A stretch of DNA of 11,548 nucleotides from Temnopleurus reevesii (GCA_036244855.1 BQKZ01005468.1:1-11548); one strand, 5' to 3'; counted from the first letter of the stretch, positions 1 to 7,292 are shown. Notes: generated by a model not told the origin, from the sequence alone. Translations and numbers: made by a program.

Positions 1-137
1 GAAAGGGGCGCTAAAGCAGACGATGACCTTTTTTCTTCTTGTCAGCTTGTCGGGGGCGCCAAATTTAAGTTAAAGGCTTTACTTTTTGTTTTGCTTGTCA
101 GCCCAGCTCAGCTCCTCGGGGCGCCAAATTTGAGCTC
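1..137. repeat. Imperfect repeat centred on GGGGCGC(C/T)AAA
   Basis: The motif GGGGCGC followed by C/T and AAA occurs at about 5-15, 53-63 and 117-127. The second and third occurrences are each preceded by a T-rich tract and CTTGTCAG (about 38-45 and 94-101) and followed by TTT, so unit spacing is roughly 50-65 bases with indels. A related motif, GGGGGCGCAAAA, lies at 10998-11009 after another T-rich tract. It could be a degenerate minisatellite or pieces of an old dispersed element; the first copy touches the window edge. Confidence 0.45.
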
Positions 138-305
138 AGCCCCAACCCCTGTATCAAAATCCTGTGTGCGCGCATGTTGATGGGAGAGACGTTTTAGGCA
201 ACACAAAGTTAAAAATGCACTGTCTACATGAGGCCTTATGTTTTCATAAATGTTAAACAAATGACAAAGAATATACGAGATGGAATAGCGTGAGTTTTGG
301 TGTTT

Positions 306-344
306 TTTGTTTGCTTTGTTTGTTTGTTTGTTTGTTTGTTTTTT
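306..344. repeat. (TTTG)n microsatellite
   Basis: A tetranucleotide run of TTTG units, uninterrupted from about 315 to 340 and flanked by related T-rich sequence with one interrupting C at 314. It is a simple sequence repeat with no evident function. On the minus strand it reads (CAAA)n and encodes a spurious lysine/threonine/asparagine-rich stretch, so the minus-strand open frame through it is not a gene. Confidence 0.9.
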
Positions 345-660
345 GCTCGTCAGAATTTTTTTCAAACACATCACCTCCCATTCAAGTGCAATCCGCGCCT
401 GACACTTAATAGATAATGACAGAGAAAGTGAATTACAACAAAAGGACCTACCGGTGTGGCAACTCCTCATATTACACGGTTCGTTGCGTGATCACTGGTT
501 TGGAGACCAGGCGGGGTTGCTGCTTCTTCTTCTTCAAACACCTCACACGCGCACATCACTTCTTGTGTGGGAGTATCTGGGACAGCACGAGAGTGGCATA
601 AGACAGAGTCTCAATCCGAGGAAAGTTAGGAAAAAAAGCCAAAACAAAAAAGAAGGAAAA

Positions 661-723
661 ATGTCTAAATATCAGCACTACAAGATCATCCCTAATACTT
701 CATCTCAACCCAAAGAGATTTCG
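661..723 (+). CDS. Candidate first coding exon, unknown gene
   Basis: An ATG at 661 with A at -3 (context GAAAAATGT) opens 21 codons, beginning MSKYQHYKII and ending QPKEIS. The stretch ends exactly at a near-perfect 5' splice site, TCG|GTAAGT (donor at 724), leaving phase 0. The frame stays open upstream to an ATG at 454, but that extension is low-complexity and leucine-rich, so the start at 661 is preferred. I do not recognise the peptide. The next exon is uncertain: the 66-nt segment at 1960-2025 is open when read in phase 0 from here, but the terminal exon at 3652 needs phase 1, so either an unseen exon lies between or these exons belong to different transcripts. No TATA box is evident upstream. 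It could be a chance ORF next to a chance donor. Confidence 0.38.
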
Positions 724-729
724 GTAAGT

Positions 730-1620
730 AAATCTTTGTGTTTTCTTGTGTTAAGTAAGCAGTGATGAGTCTTTAGATTTTTACTCCGCCCATTTGAATA
801 CCAACTTCAAGTTCAGCTATCGGCTATTTAATTTTGGGTCGAGATATCAGCCACCTAAATATCCCTTTTTTAGATTGCGCCAATTTCAATTTTTACCGGT
901 TATCCAAAAGTCACTCATAATTATTGTGCTCGTATAGGAATCTTTCTTTTATTATTATTATCATTTCCATACAAGAAAACCTAAACAGAAAATATATGTA
1001 GCCTCTTTGATTCGCCGTGACAAAATAGACCACTTTCGTAACGTATTCAAATTTATTCACTTTTGCCCCAAGATTAAGTATTTATACACCTGTCAAAAGT
1101 ATAATAGTCAGAATGCAACTTGCATACATTAACGTTGCTAGGTTGGACAAACATTGTAGCTTGACAAACCTAGCAACAACTACTGCATGTTATCCACATT
1201 CCTTCCATTGAAATAGGATTATTTTACATCAGGTGAACAAATAGTTTGTCATTGTGCGTTTGACAAAGAAGAGTGCATAAAATTTGAATACATTACGAAA
1301 ATGGTCAATTGAGTTAACACATGCAAATTGATTTTCGATGATATATCTTAGAACTAGAATTAAATCAAGTTTCTGCCAATCGTTTTTCAATGCTGCAGTA
1401 TTGAAAAAGTTTACTTATTTAACCAAAAGCATTTTCGTAGCTTCAGAGTTTCAGAGTGTCAGTCCTGGCGAACTACCATTTAATAGGAAACAATAAAATG
1501 TTTTCCAGTTCTAATACTTTATAGAGTAATTAAATAATTTAAACGCTAAACTTAGAACTAAGATGAAAGCTGGAACATTTTCCCCTGAAATAATGACAGT
1601 GCTTTAGGTATCCAGGCGAG
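730..1620. other. No gene seen; AT-rich, intron-like
   Basis: Short frames only, with stops throughout on both strands. Contains ATT-rich stretches (about 950-965) and scattered poly-pyrimidine tracts. If 661-723 is a real exon, this is the start of its intron. Nothing else can be supported here. Confidence 0.5.
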
Positions 1621-1623
1621 CAT

Positions 1624-1658
1624 GGGGAGGGGGGGATTGGGTTTCGGGAGCTGAGGGG
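1624..1658 (+). other. G-quadruplex-type sequence
   Basis: Five G-runs on the plus strand: 1624-1627, 1629-1635, 1639-1641, 1646-1648 and 1655-1658, with loops of 1, 3, 4 and 6 bases. This meets the usual G3+N1-7 pattern and stands out in an AT-rich region. Whether it folds in vivo is unknown. Confidence 0.6.
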
Positions 1659-1831
1659 CAAAATATATAAGCCATGATCTTTCATTTGCTTTACTTTTTC
1701 CTTCTTGTTGTTGTTTTTGCTTATGAAGGTGCCGCTTATCTTATTTTTGGTCAAAATTGTTCTTTTATTGCCAGGAAATAGCTGAGTAATTAATCGAGAT
1801 GAAGATAAAACATGGATACAAGAATTCATCG

Positions 1832-1866
1832 ACTGTTTATCCGGGGAACTGTTTATCATAAACAGT
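1832..1866. repeat. Direct repeat plus perfect 19-bp palindrome
   Basis: ACTGTTTATC occurs at 1832-1841 and again at 1848-1857. The second copy runs into its own inverse, giving ACTGTTTATCATAAACAGT (1848-1866): nine-base arms around a single C. It could be a dyad protein-binding site or chance. It lies about 60 bases before the tandem-duplicated unit and is not repeated at the start of unit 2. Confidence 0.6.
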
Positions 1867-1959
1867 AATTAAAAGGGGAGGTGATCCGAATGTTTATCCC
1901 TATACACACAATGACATACCTTTCCATCTCACGGGATTCCTTGTTGTTCACTATCCCAG

Positions 1960-2025
1960 AGTTGCCATCAGTTCCGGAAGATGCGCAAGATGTATTTTCA
2001 TTTGAAACCAGATCTTCCATTACGA
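1960..2025 (+). CDS. Candidate 66-nt internal exon, unit 1
   Basis: A strong 3' splice site (pyrimidine-rich tract ending CACTATCCCAG at 1959) precedes a 66-base stretch ending at a weaker donor, ACGA|GTAAAT (2026). The length is a multiple of three, so it would be a symmetric exon. Two frames are open. Phase 0 reads SCHQFRKMRK then YFHLKPDLPLR and could follow the 661-723 exon. Phase 1 reads LPSVPEDAQD then VFSFETRSSIT, and its last base A joins the AG at 3652 as a lysine codon, continuing the terminal exon's open frame. The copy at 3857-3922 keeps both splice sites and both frames but changes several residues in either. The function is unknown and it may not be an exon. Confidence 0.3.
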
Positions 2026-2188
2026 GTAAATGGCTGAGCGTATATATATGCTTTGTTGTTGTCCCGCCTTCTCTGACTTATGTTCAGCTGTTGTGTTATT
2101 CACATTTTAATTTGGATCTCGTGCATTATTTTTTAACAGTTTGGTATTTCTGTAATAGCAGAGGATAATGGAAGTCGTGCAAAGAAAA

Positions 2189-2315
2189 GCCCTGGTCACA
2201 TAGGGCCCCGGAAGCAACACGATTCAACACGACTCTTTGTTCGAAGGCAGTTGACTGTGAATTATCAAAGAGTCGTGTTGAATCGTGTTGCTTCCAGGGT
2301 CCTATTGACCGGGGC
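2189..2315 (+). mobile_element. Palindromic MITE copy A
   Basis: About 52-base inverted arms (GCCC(C/T)GGTCACATAGG at the outside, then GGAAGCAACACGATTCAAC and GACTCTTTG) flank a ~24-base loop containing CAGTTGACTG. Arms differ by a few substitutions and one deleted base in the right arm near 2306. No coding capacity, so it is non-autonomous. Loop orientation matches copies B, C and D. The same insertion occupies the equivalent place in unit 2 (4262-4390), so it predates the duplication. Flanks are A-rich (AAAA on both sides), so a target duplication cannot be read cleanly here. Confidence 0.85.
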
Positions 2316-2522
2316 AAAACAGATGGATGAGCAAAGTGATTATTTGATACATGGATTAAAAAATACTTATTTAGCAAATGTAGAGAGGACACCGTATCGA
2401 GGATTTTTGCGGGGTGATAATAGATTGAGAATCTTTATGAAATAAAACATTTCCTTTTCTTTTCATCAAAGACTGAATCATTTACCATAAACATGTAGCA
2501 TGCGCCGTATTCCAGAAGGTAA

Positions 2523-2632
2523 TGGACTCGGAAGCAACACTATTCAACACGACTCTTTGTTCGCAGGCAGATAACTGTGAACTGAACAAAGAGTCGTGTT
2601 GAATCGTCCGGGGCCCTATGTGACCAGAGCTT
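2523..2632 (+). mobile_element. Palindromic MITE copy B, truncated, with TAA target duplication
   Basis: Same family as copy A. The left arm lacks about 17 outer bases and starts near CTCGGAAGC (2527); the right arm lacks TGTTGCT and ends GACCAGAGCTT. It is flanked by TAA at 2520-2522 and 2633-2635. Unit 2 has the matching unoccupied site, AAGTAAGC with a single TAA at 4609-4611. That comparison supports a real insertion of 110 bp with a 3-bp TAA duplication, the type made by PIF/Harbinger transposases. It either inserted in unit 1 after the duplication or was cleanly lost from unit 2. Confidence 0.8.
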
Positions 2633-3073
2633 TAAGCTGGATATAACATCTACATGAAAAAAAGCAACACTCAAATAAAGAATATCTCCATTTGTTTGTA
2701 TGTTTTGGCCTCTGTCGGTATGATTTTGGGGAAAATGATAAATTGCAGTTTCAGTTGAAGCGTTACCCTGGTTACAGACATGAGGGAAACAATACTTATA
2801 CGTACGTGGTGAACTTGAAGAGCTTTCGTGAAAAACAACAGGTGAATCAACCATCTTCACAAGATGGAAGGTGTCAGTCACAATATTGACTTATCACGCA
2901 TGAAATATACCATCATAAAATAAACAGATTCCTTGTGAGTGTCTCTTACAACATGGAATTATATATTTATGCTTCACAAATCGACAGGGTGGTTTACTAT
3001 TGTATTCAAATGTATGCACGTTTCTTTTTTGGCATTCCTTTAAACTGTTCATAACAATTGAACGACAATCATA

Positions 3074-3490
3074 GCATACATTACTTGTTGCTTTGTCAGA
3101 CAAGCCTCGGGTAAGCTTTCAGATTGTCAAGAAGAATATTTGTGTATAGAGTACGCGTAAATGTTTTAGTAAACCGGCCTATTAAATTCCATATATGCTT
3201 CGTTACTTTATGAGATGAAGGTATTTTTCAAATTTGTGATTTGAAACTCAATTTTCCACTCGTTACCTCATCTACTACATATCAAAATTGGGGATCACGA
3301 AGATCACGGCATTTTAATGGTTATAATTATTATGTTATGTCGGTAAATGATAGTGTGCGAATAGGCGGGTTTACAAAAATATGCAAATTTCATGCTTTCT
3401 TTGTACACAAAAGACATTCTTGACAACCCAAAAGCTTGCCAGAGGCTTGCCCGCCATAGCAGCAAGTAATATATGCAAACTGGATTCCAA
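3074..3490. mobile_element. Foldback element with ~110-bp arms, unit 1
   Basis: The left arm 3074-3183 and the reverse complement of about 3360-3476 align over most of their length. Shared blocks in order from the outside are ACTTG(T/C)TGCT, CAAGCCTC, AAGCTTT, TTGTCAAGAA, TTTGTGTA and TAAACC(C/G)GCCTATT. Arms are about 75 percent alike by eye, with small indels. The middle (~175 bases) carries a small hairpin, TTTCAAAT/ATTTGAAA, at 3226-3246. In unit 2 the outer tip extends further (TTGGAATCCAGTTTGCATA), and the right tip here ends GGATTCCAA at 3490. No protein is encoded. It could be an old MITE or foldback transposon, or a local inverted duplication; no target duplication was seen. Confidence 0.65.
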
Positions 3491-3651
3491 GTATTGCACT
3501 TCTATTTGTAACTAACCGGTCTCATAAATAACACGTAACTACCCTGACTAAGGTCGTCGGTAAGAAACTGGCGTAAATTTGAGTATAATATAAGGAAACC
3601 ACCCTATTACAGTGATAAAAGACACATCACTAAAATCGTTTGTCTTAACAG

Positions 3652-3797
3652 AGTTAAATAAAGAAAGGGAAGCCATTCATTTGTCAATTACTGAAGAACA
3701 AAAAATGCAGTCGCTATTGTCTAGGCAGCTGAATGTGCTCTTAAAGATGCAAAATCACAATCGGAAGGCGGCAGATCACAATAGATCAAAGAAATAA
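3652..3797 (+). CDS. Candidate terminal coding exon, unit 1, unknown gene
   Basis: An acceptor, TTTGTCTTAACAG (ending 3651), precedes AG plus 48 open codons to TAA at 3795-3797, so the upstream exon must supply one base (phase 1). Residues begin LNKEREAIHL, continue through TEEQKMQSLLSRQLNVLLKM and end in a basic tail (HNRKAADHNRSKK). Leucine and methionine spacing suggests an amphipathic helix or short coiled coil. I do not recognise the family. The segment is among the best conserved parts of the tandem duplication, as expected for an exon, but the match continues unchanged through the stop codon into flanking sequence. The paralogous segment at 5878 carries a premature stop. If this is a real last exon, the 3' UTR runs into the junction at 3821. 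Confidence 0.42.
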
Positions 3798-3820
3798 GCG
3801 AGTCATATGTCTTCAAGTAA

Positions 3821-3821
3821 N
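3821..3821. other. Unresolved base (n) at duplication junction
   Basis: The only ambiguous base in the window falls precisely between the end of unit 1 and the start of unit 2. It probably marks a closed gap or contig join, so the tandem arrangement itself is not secure. Confidence 0.95.
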
Positions 3822-3856
3822 CATCTCACGGGATTCCTTGTTGTTCACTATCCCAG

Positions 3857-3922
3857 AGTTACCAGCCGTTCCGGAAGATGCATGCCGTGTATTTCCATTT
3901 GAAACCAAGTCTTCCATTACGA
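3857..3922 (+). CDS. Candidate 66-nt internal exon, unit 2
   Basis: The counterpart of 1960-2025, with the same 66-base length, the same acceptor (CACTATCCCAG ending 3856) and a slightly changed donor (ACGA|GTGAAT, 3923). Phase 1 reads LPAVPEDACR then VFPFETKSSIT; phase 0 reads SYQPFRKMHA then VYFHLKPSLPLR. In phase 0 nearly all differences from unit 1 change amino acids. In phase 1 several are silent, which slightly favours phase 1. Keeping both splice sites and the exact length across a diverged duplication is the main support. It may equally be non-coding. Confidence 0.28.
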
Positions 3923-4071
3923 GTGAATGGCTGAGCGTATATATATATGCTTTGTTGTTGACCTGCCTAATCTCACTTTTGTTCAGCTGTTGCGTTATTC
4001 ACATTTTAATTTCGACCTCATGCATTATTTTCGAACGGTTTGGTATCTCTATAATAGCAGAGGATAATGGA

Positions 4072-4245
4072 ATATATATATATATTCAAGATCTTTATTC
4101 AGGATTAAAAAAGCACACGATCAGCACAGCTGTTTTTCATCATTGTCCTGACATTAAAATATAAATATAACAGACAAACGTACAAGTAATAGAAAAATAT
4201 AAATATACAAAGGAAAAATTAAAGAAATTTGTCACAAGACATGTA
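4072..4245 (-). mobile_element. 3' end of a retroelement (SINE or truncated non-LTR), unit 2 only
   Basis: Absent from unit 1, where the flanks AATGGA and AGTC(A/G)TGC are adjacent (about 2166-2180). Read on the minus strand it contains AAAACAGCTGTGCTGATC, then CCTGAATAAAGATCTTG with an AATAAA signal (plus-strand TTTATT at 4094-4099), and ends in a (TA)n tail. The block is closely similar to 8428-8500. Short size, 3' polyadenylation signal and simple-repeat tail fit a 5'-truncated non-LTR retrotransposon or a SINE sharing its tail. The family was not identified and no clear target duplication was found. Confidence 0.6.
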
Positions 4246-4261
4246 AGTCATGCAAAGAAAA

Positions 4262-4390
4262 GCCCTGGTCACATAGGGCCCCGGAAGCAACACGATTCAA
4301 CACGACTCTTTGTTCGGAGGTAGTTGACTGTGAATTAACAAAGAGTCGTGTTGAATCGTGTTGCTTCCGGGGGTCCTATGTGACCGGGGC
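4262..4390 (+). mobile_element. Palindromic MITE copy C
   Basis: The unit 2 counterpart of copy A, with the same flanks (GCAAAGAAAA before, AAAACAGATGGATGAG after). The arms pair over about 53 bases with two substitutions and one extra base in the right arm. The loop holds AGTTGACTG. Better preserved than copy A, which lost one base and gained substitutions in its right arm. Confidence 0.87.
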
Positions 4391-4714
4391 AAAACAGATG
4401 GATGAGCAAAGTGATTATTTGCTACTTGGATTAAAAAAAAATACTTATTTAGCGAATGTAATATAGAGAGGACACCGTACAAAGGATTATTATGGTGGGA
4501 CGCCAATAGCCTGAGAATCTTTGTGAAATAAAAACATTTTCTTTTTCTTTTCACCAAAGACTGAATCATTTACCATTCAAACATGTTGCATGCCCTATAT
4601 TTCAAAAGTAAGCTTGATTAAAATCCACATTCCAAAAAGCAATACTGAGATAAAAAACAAAAAAACAAGGCCATTCGTGTATCTGTGTTAGACTCTGTTG
4701 GTATGATTTTTTTT

Positions 4715-5062
4715 GTAAAAGAAGAAATATTTGTAATGTTTATTAATAGTTTCAAATGCATATATGCACTGTTCTTGCCCAAGAATGTAGATACATTTGG
4801 AATTCAGGGAAATCCCGTTTTCATATTAGTTGTCGCTATGTTGGAAAAGTCTCGGGAAAGCCTTAGGGTTGTATAGAGAACGCTCTATCGCTCGACGAAG
4901 CAACAGCAACAAAAACAAAAAACAAAACAAACAAAAAGAAAAAAGGGGACAATTTTCTATGGCGAGCTATCAAGCCCAGCTACCCCTCCACCCCCTTCTG
5001 ACAGAGACTTTTCATTTTTGCATACCCTTTTTCTTATGGTGTGCACCCTGAACCCTCCCCAA
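4715..5062. other. Unit 2 segment without clear match in unit 1
   Basis: Between aligned flanks (TATGATTTT before; AACAGGTGAATCAAC after, 5061 and 2837) unit 1 has about 115 bases and unit 2 about 350. The segment includes an A-rich run with AAC/AAAC units (about 4895-4945) followed by a C-rich pyrimidine stretch (4975-5060). It could be an unrecognised insertion with an A-rich tail, or deletion in unit 1. No coding evidence. Confidence 0.5.
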
Positions 5063-5299
5063 CAGGTGAATCAACAATCTTCACAATATGACAGGTGTCA
5101 GTCACAATATTGACTTATCACGCATGGAATACCATCATGAAATAAACGAATTTGTTGTTATCATCTCTTTATCTCTTTCAGTATCGTTTGGACAGTTTAC
5201 TAATATATTAAAAAATAATATATGCACGTTTCTTGCTATACCGAACGAAGTTCCGTGGCATTCCGCCAAACTGTCCTTAATAATAATGAACGACAATAA

Positions 5300-5706
5300 T
5301 TGGAATCCAGTTTGCATACATCACTTGTTGCTATGTCGAGTAAGCTTAAAGGTCGTTAAGAACACCATTTGTGCATTGGGTATACGCATCAAATTTGCAT
5401 CTATTAGAAACCCGCCTATATTGTGTTTCGTACATGTTTTGTTCCTTTATGAGATGAAGGTATCTTTTATTAATTGTTTGCTATTTCAAACTAAATTTTC
5501 CAATGGTTACCTAGTAAACTCGAGGATCATGAAGATCACGGTATCTTAATTGTTACATAATGTTATGGTGACTGATAGTCTGCAAATACTATTATATGCA
5601 TTCTAGTTACACAAAGGATATTCTTGACAACCTAAAAGCTTGCCAGAGGCTTGCCCCCCCCCCCCACATAGCAGCAAGTAATATATATATGCAAACTGGA
5701 TTCCAA
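5300..5706. mobile_element. Foldback element, unit 2 copy
   Basis: The outer 19 bases are perfectly inverted: TTGGAATCCAGTTTGCATA (5300-5318) against TATGCAAACTGGATTCCAA (5688-5706). The pairing continues inward through ACTTG(T/C)TGCTATGT, interrupted by a poly-C expansion (5654-5665), then AAGCTT and related blocks. The inner part of the right arm is partly deleted compared with unit 1. Its left arm matches the unit 1 right arm (AAATTTGCAT, AAACCCGCCTAT) better than the unit 1 left arm does, which helps define the ancestral arm. Non-coding. Confidence 0.65.
5654..5665. repeat. Poly-C tract (C12)
   Basis: A homopolymer inside the right arm of the foldback element; the unit 1 equivalent is only GCCCGCC. 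Its length is prone to sequencing error and polymorphism. Confidence 0.9.
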
Positions 5707-5779
5707 GTATTGCACTTCTATTTGTAACTTACCGCGGTCTCATAAATAACACGTAAATACCATGACTAAGGTCGTCGGT

Positions 5780-5796
5780 AAAAAAAAAAAAAAAAA
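5780..5796. repeat. Poly-A tract (A17)
   Basis: An expanded homopolymer replacing GTAAGAAAC of unit 1 (about 3560). It is a simple-repeat length change, not a retroelement tail, since both flanks align with unit 1. Confidence 0.9.
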
Positions 5797-5877
5797 TGGC
5801 GCAAATTTGAATATAATATTAGGAAATCAGCCTATTAGTGATAAAAGACACATCACTAAAATCGTTTGTCTTAACAG

Positions 5878-6026
5878 GGTTTAACAAGGATAGGGAAGCC
5901 ACTCATTTGTCAATGACTGAAGAACAAAAAATGCAGTCGTGATTGTTCAAGCAGCTGAATGTGCTCTTAAAGATGCAAAATCACAATCGGAAGGCGGCAG
6001 ATCACAATAGATCAAAGAAATAAGCG
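5878..6026 (+). pseudogene. Duplicated terminal exon with in-frame TGA, unit 2
   Basis: The counterpart of 3652-3797 with an identical 40-base upstream stretch including the acceptor TTTGTCTTAACAG (ending 5877). In the same frame it reads GFNKDREATHLSMTEEQKMQS and then meets TGA at 5940-5942, where unit 1 has CTA (Leu). Residues beyond would match unit 1 exactly to its TAA at 6024-6026. The copy is therefore either a broken exon or a real alternative last exon giving a C-terminus 27 residues shorter. A sequencing error at the TGA is less likely, because neighbouring bases differ as well (TGATTGTTCAAG against CTATTGTCTAGG). Confidence 0.4.
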
Positions 6027-6046
6027 AGTCATATGTCTTCAAGTAA

Positions 6047-7290
6047 TAAGTCCATGGTCATGATAACTGCAGTTTATTCTGTCATTCACGATTGTACCGA
6101 TTGTACATACCTGCAGCTCGTCCAGAAAGTTGGCGGTAAAAAAATACCCTCTTGGGCAAAGAAAGCATCTAAGTAATATAACTTAAGAGGCTTCAAATAT
6201 TTGGGTTACTCGTGATACACTCGTTGGATTTCGCTTCACTTATTTACTTTTAGAATTACATTTTTAATCGATCAATATGTTTATAACACCTTGCCAACTA
6301 CAAGCCATCATGTATTTATTCATTTTATTCATTTTCAGTTTTATCTATTCATGGTAGCCTCATCAGTTAAAAATCTGCTATCCTTGAGGGCCTTGAGATA
6401 AAATAAAATTTGAATTCTATATACAAATAAATAAAGGAATCATTATAGGCACATTTCTTTGGGAGCAATAGATTTCTTACTGTCGAATATGTATTTCAGC
6501 ATCGTCATATATTCAAACCAAAATATGAATAATTTATACCATAATGAGACCCGAAAACCTTTCGGTTCTTTGTCGAAAATTCTCTGAATATGCATTCAAG
6601 ATTTAAAATATATAGTTTTGCCTGTTTATGCAAGCAATTATAGGTTAAATTCAGTTTTCAATGATAAGTATGATTGCGCGGGATTTATGAAATATAACAG
6701 AATAGTTGTTATGTCGCCCTACGAGTCAAGTGTTTACCCCCACGTATATTGCATTCCGCATCACTCCAATTTCTCTTCGCATCCTTTTTTTTAAACTCAC
6801 TGATTACTGAATTTTTGTAATTCCCATAGACTTTGTACAGGGACTTCCCAGTTCGAACACTCAACGAGTTAACCAGACGTGCTAATCCTGAACTAATCCG
6901 AGTGCTTTGGTTACAGTTGAGTTCATAGATAAAATAATTTGATTTCAAAGCAATAAAAAACACCGCAACTTGCAGGAGAAAGTAAACGCCGAATAGTTAA
7001 CTTTTAATAACTTTTAATCCCTTTATAAATGATCACACTCGTGCAAGGGCGATTGTGAACGGCATAATGGAGTGGCGAAAATAAATGCGTGTAGTAAAAA
7101 TCAATGACTCCTGAACAGTCTCGTTAAATGATGTTTTGGGGTGGAGATGAACTATTTTTGGACAATAGCATTCCAACCAAGAAATTTTGTTTGGATGTGA
7201 AAACTGCCTAAGTTTCAACTACTGATTAAAATAATGCAAATAATCTGACAGCAATACGCATGATGATAAAGCTAAATGAGCATGGACCAT
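6047..7290. other. No gene seen; AT-rich single-copy sequence
   Basis: Downstream of the duplication. Open frames here are short, and the longest (minus strand, 6709-6963, 84 codons) has no splice or homology support. Possible polyadenylation signals at 6402-6435 are listed separately. Confidence 0.5.
6402..6435 (+). promoter_or_regulatory. Cluster of AATAAA polyadenylation-type hexamers
   Basis: AATAAA occurs at 6402-6407, 6426-6431 and 6430-6435, about 380-410 bases after the unit 2 terminal-exon segment. It could end a transcript from either unit, but such hexamers are frequent in AT-rich DNA. The preceding CTTGAGATAAAATAAAA also resembles retroelement tails. Confidence 0.25.
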
Positions 7291-7292
7291 GG

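Larger units (their letters stand above)
1925..3820 (+). repeat. Tandem duplication, unit 1 (1.9 kb)
   Basis: This stretch is repeated, diverged, at 3822-6046. The match starts at CATCTCACGGGATTCC (1925 and 3822) and ends at CTTCAAGTAA (3820 and 6046). Order is the same in both: 66-nt candidate exon, palindromic MITE, foldback element, terminal-exon-like segment. Similarity is uneven: roughly 85 percent by eye over the first 120 bases, lower with many indels in the middle, and identical over the last 95 bases. Only unit 1 carries the second MITE at 2523-2632. Frames in the middle are not conserved between units, so that part looks intronic. Confidence 0.9.
3822..6046 (+). repeat. Tandem duplication, unit 2 (2.2 kb)
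   Basis: The second copy of the unit at 1925-3820. It is longer because of a 174-bp retroelement end (4072-4245), extra sequence within 4715-5062, and expanded simple repeats (C12 at 5654-5665, A17 at 5780-5796). It lacks the second MITE. The three presence/absence differences and many indels suggest either an old duplication or two very divergent haplotypes joined in assembly. Confidence 0.9.

Noticed and set aside
108..470. 120-codon minus-strand frame
   Set aside because: Crosses the (TTTG)n microsatellite, giving a low-complexity peptide, with no domain or splice support.
1881..2168. 95-codon plus-strand frame starting at 1881
   Set aside because: It begins before the duplicated unit and reads straight through the apparent acceptor and donor; after the donor the two units diverge in frame. 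Only the 66-nt part is kept as an exon candidate.
2126..2392. Frames on both strands across MITE copy A (and 4297-4569 across copy C)
   Set aside because: They are open only because the palindromic arms lack stops in some frames; the peptides mirror the inverted repeat.
5088..5549. Longest open frame in the window (153 codons, plus strand)
   Set aside because: It runs through the foldback element, and the aligned unit 1 sequence (about 2862-3330) has stops and frame-breaking indels, so the frame is not conserved.
6840..6910. tRNA-like GTTCGAAC motif near 6853 on the minus strand
   Set aside because: Flanking bases do not form the T-arm or acceptor stems, so no cloverleaf can be drawn.
6709..6963. 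84-codon minus-strand frame with a protein-like composition
   Set aside because: No recognisable family, no clear splice partners and no second copy; a frame of this length is expected by chance in 11.5 kb.
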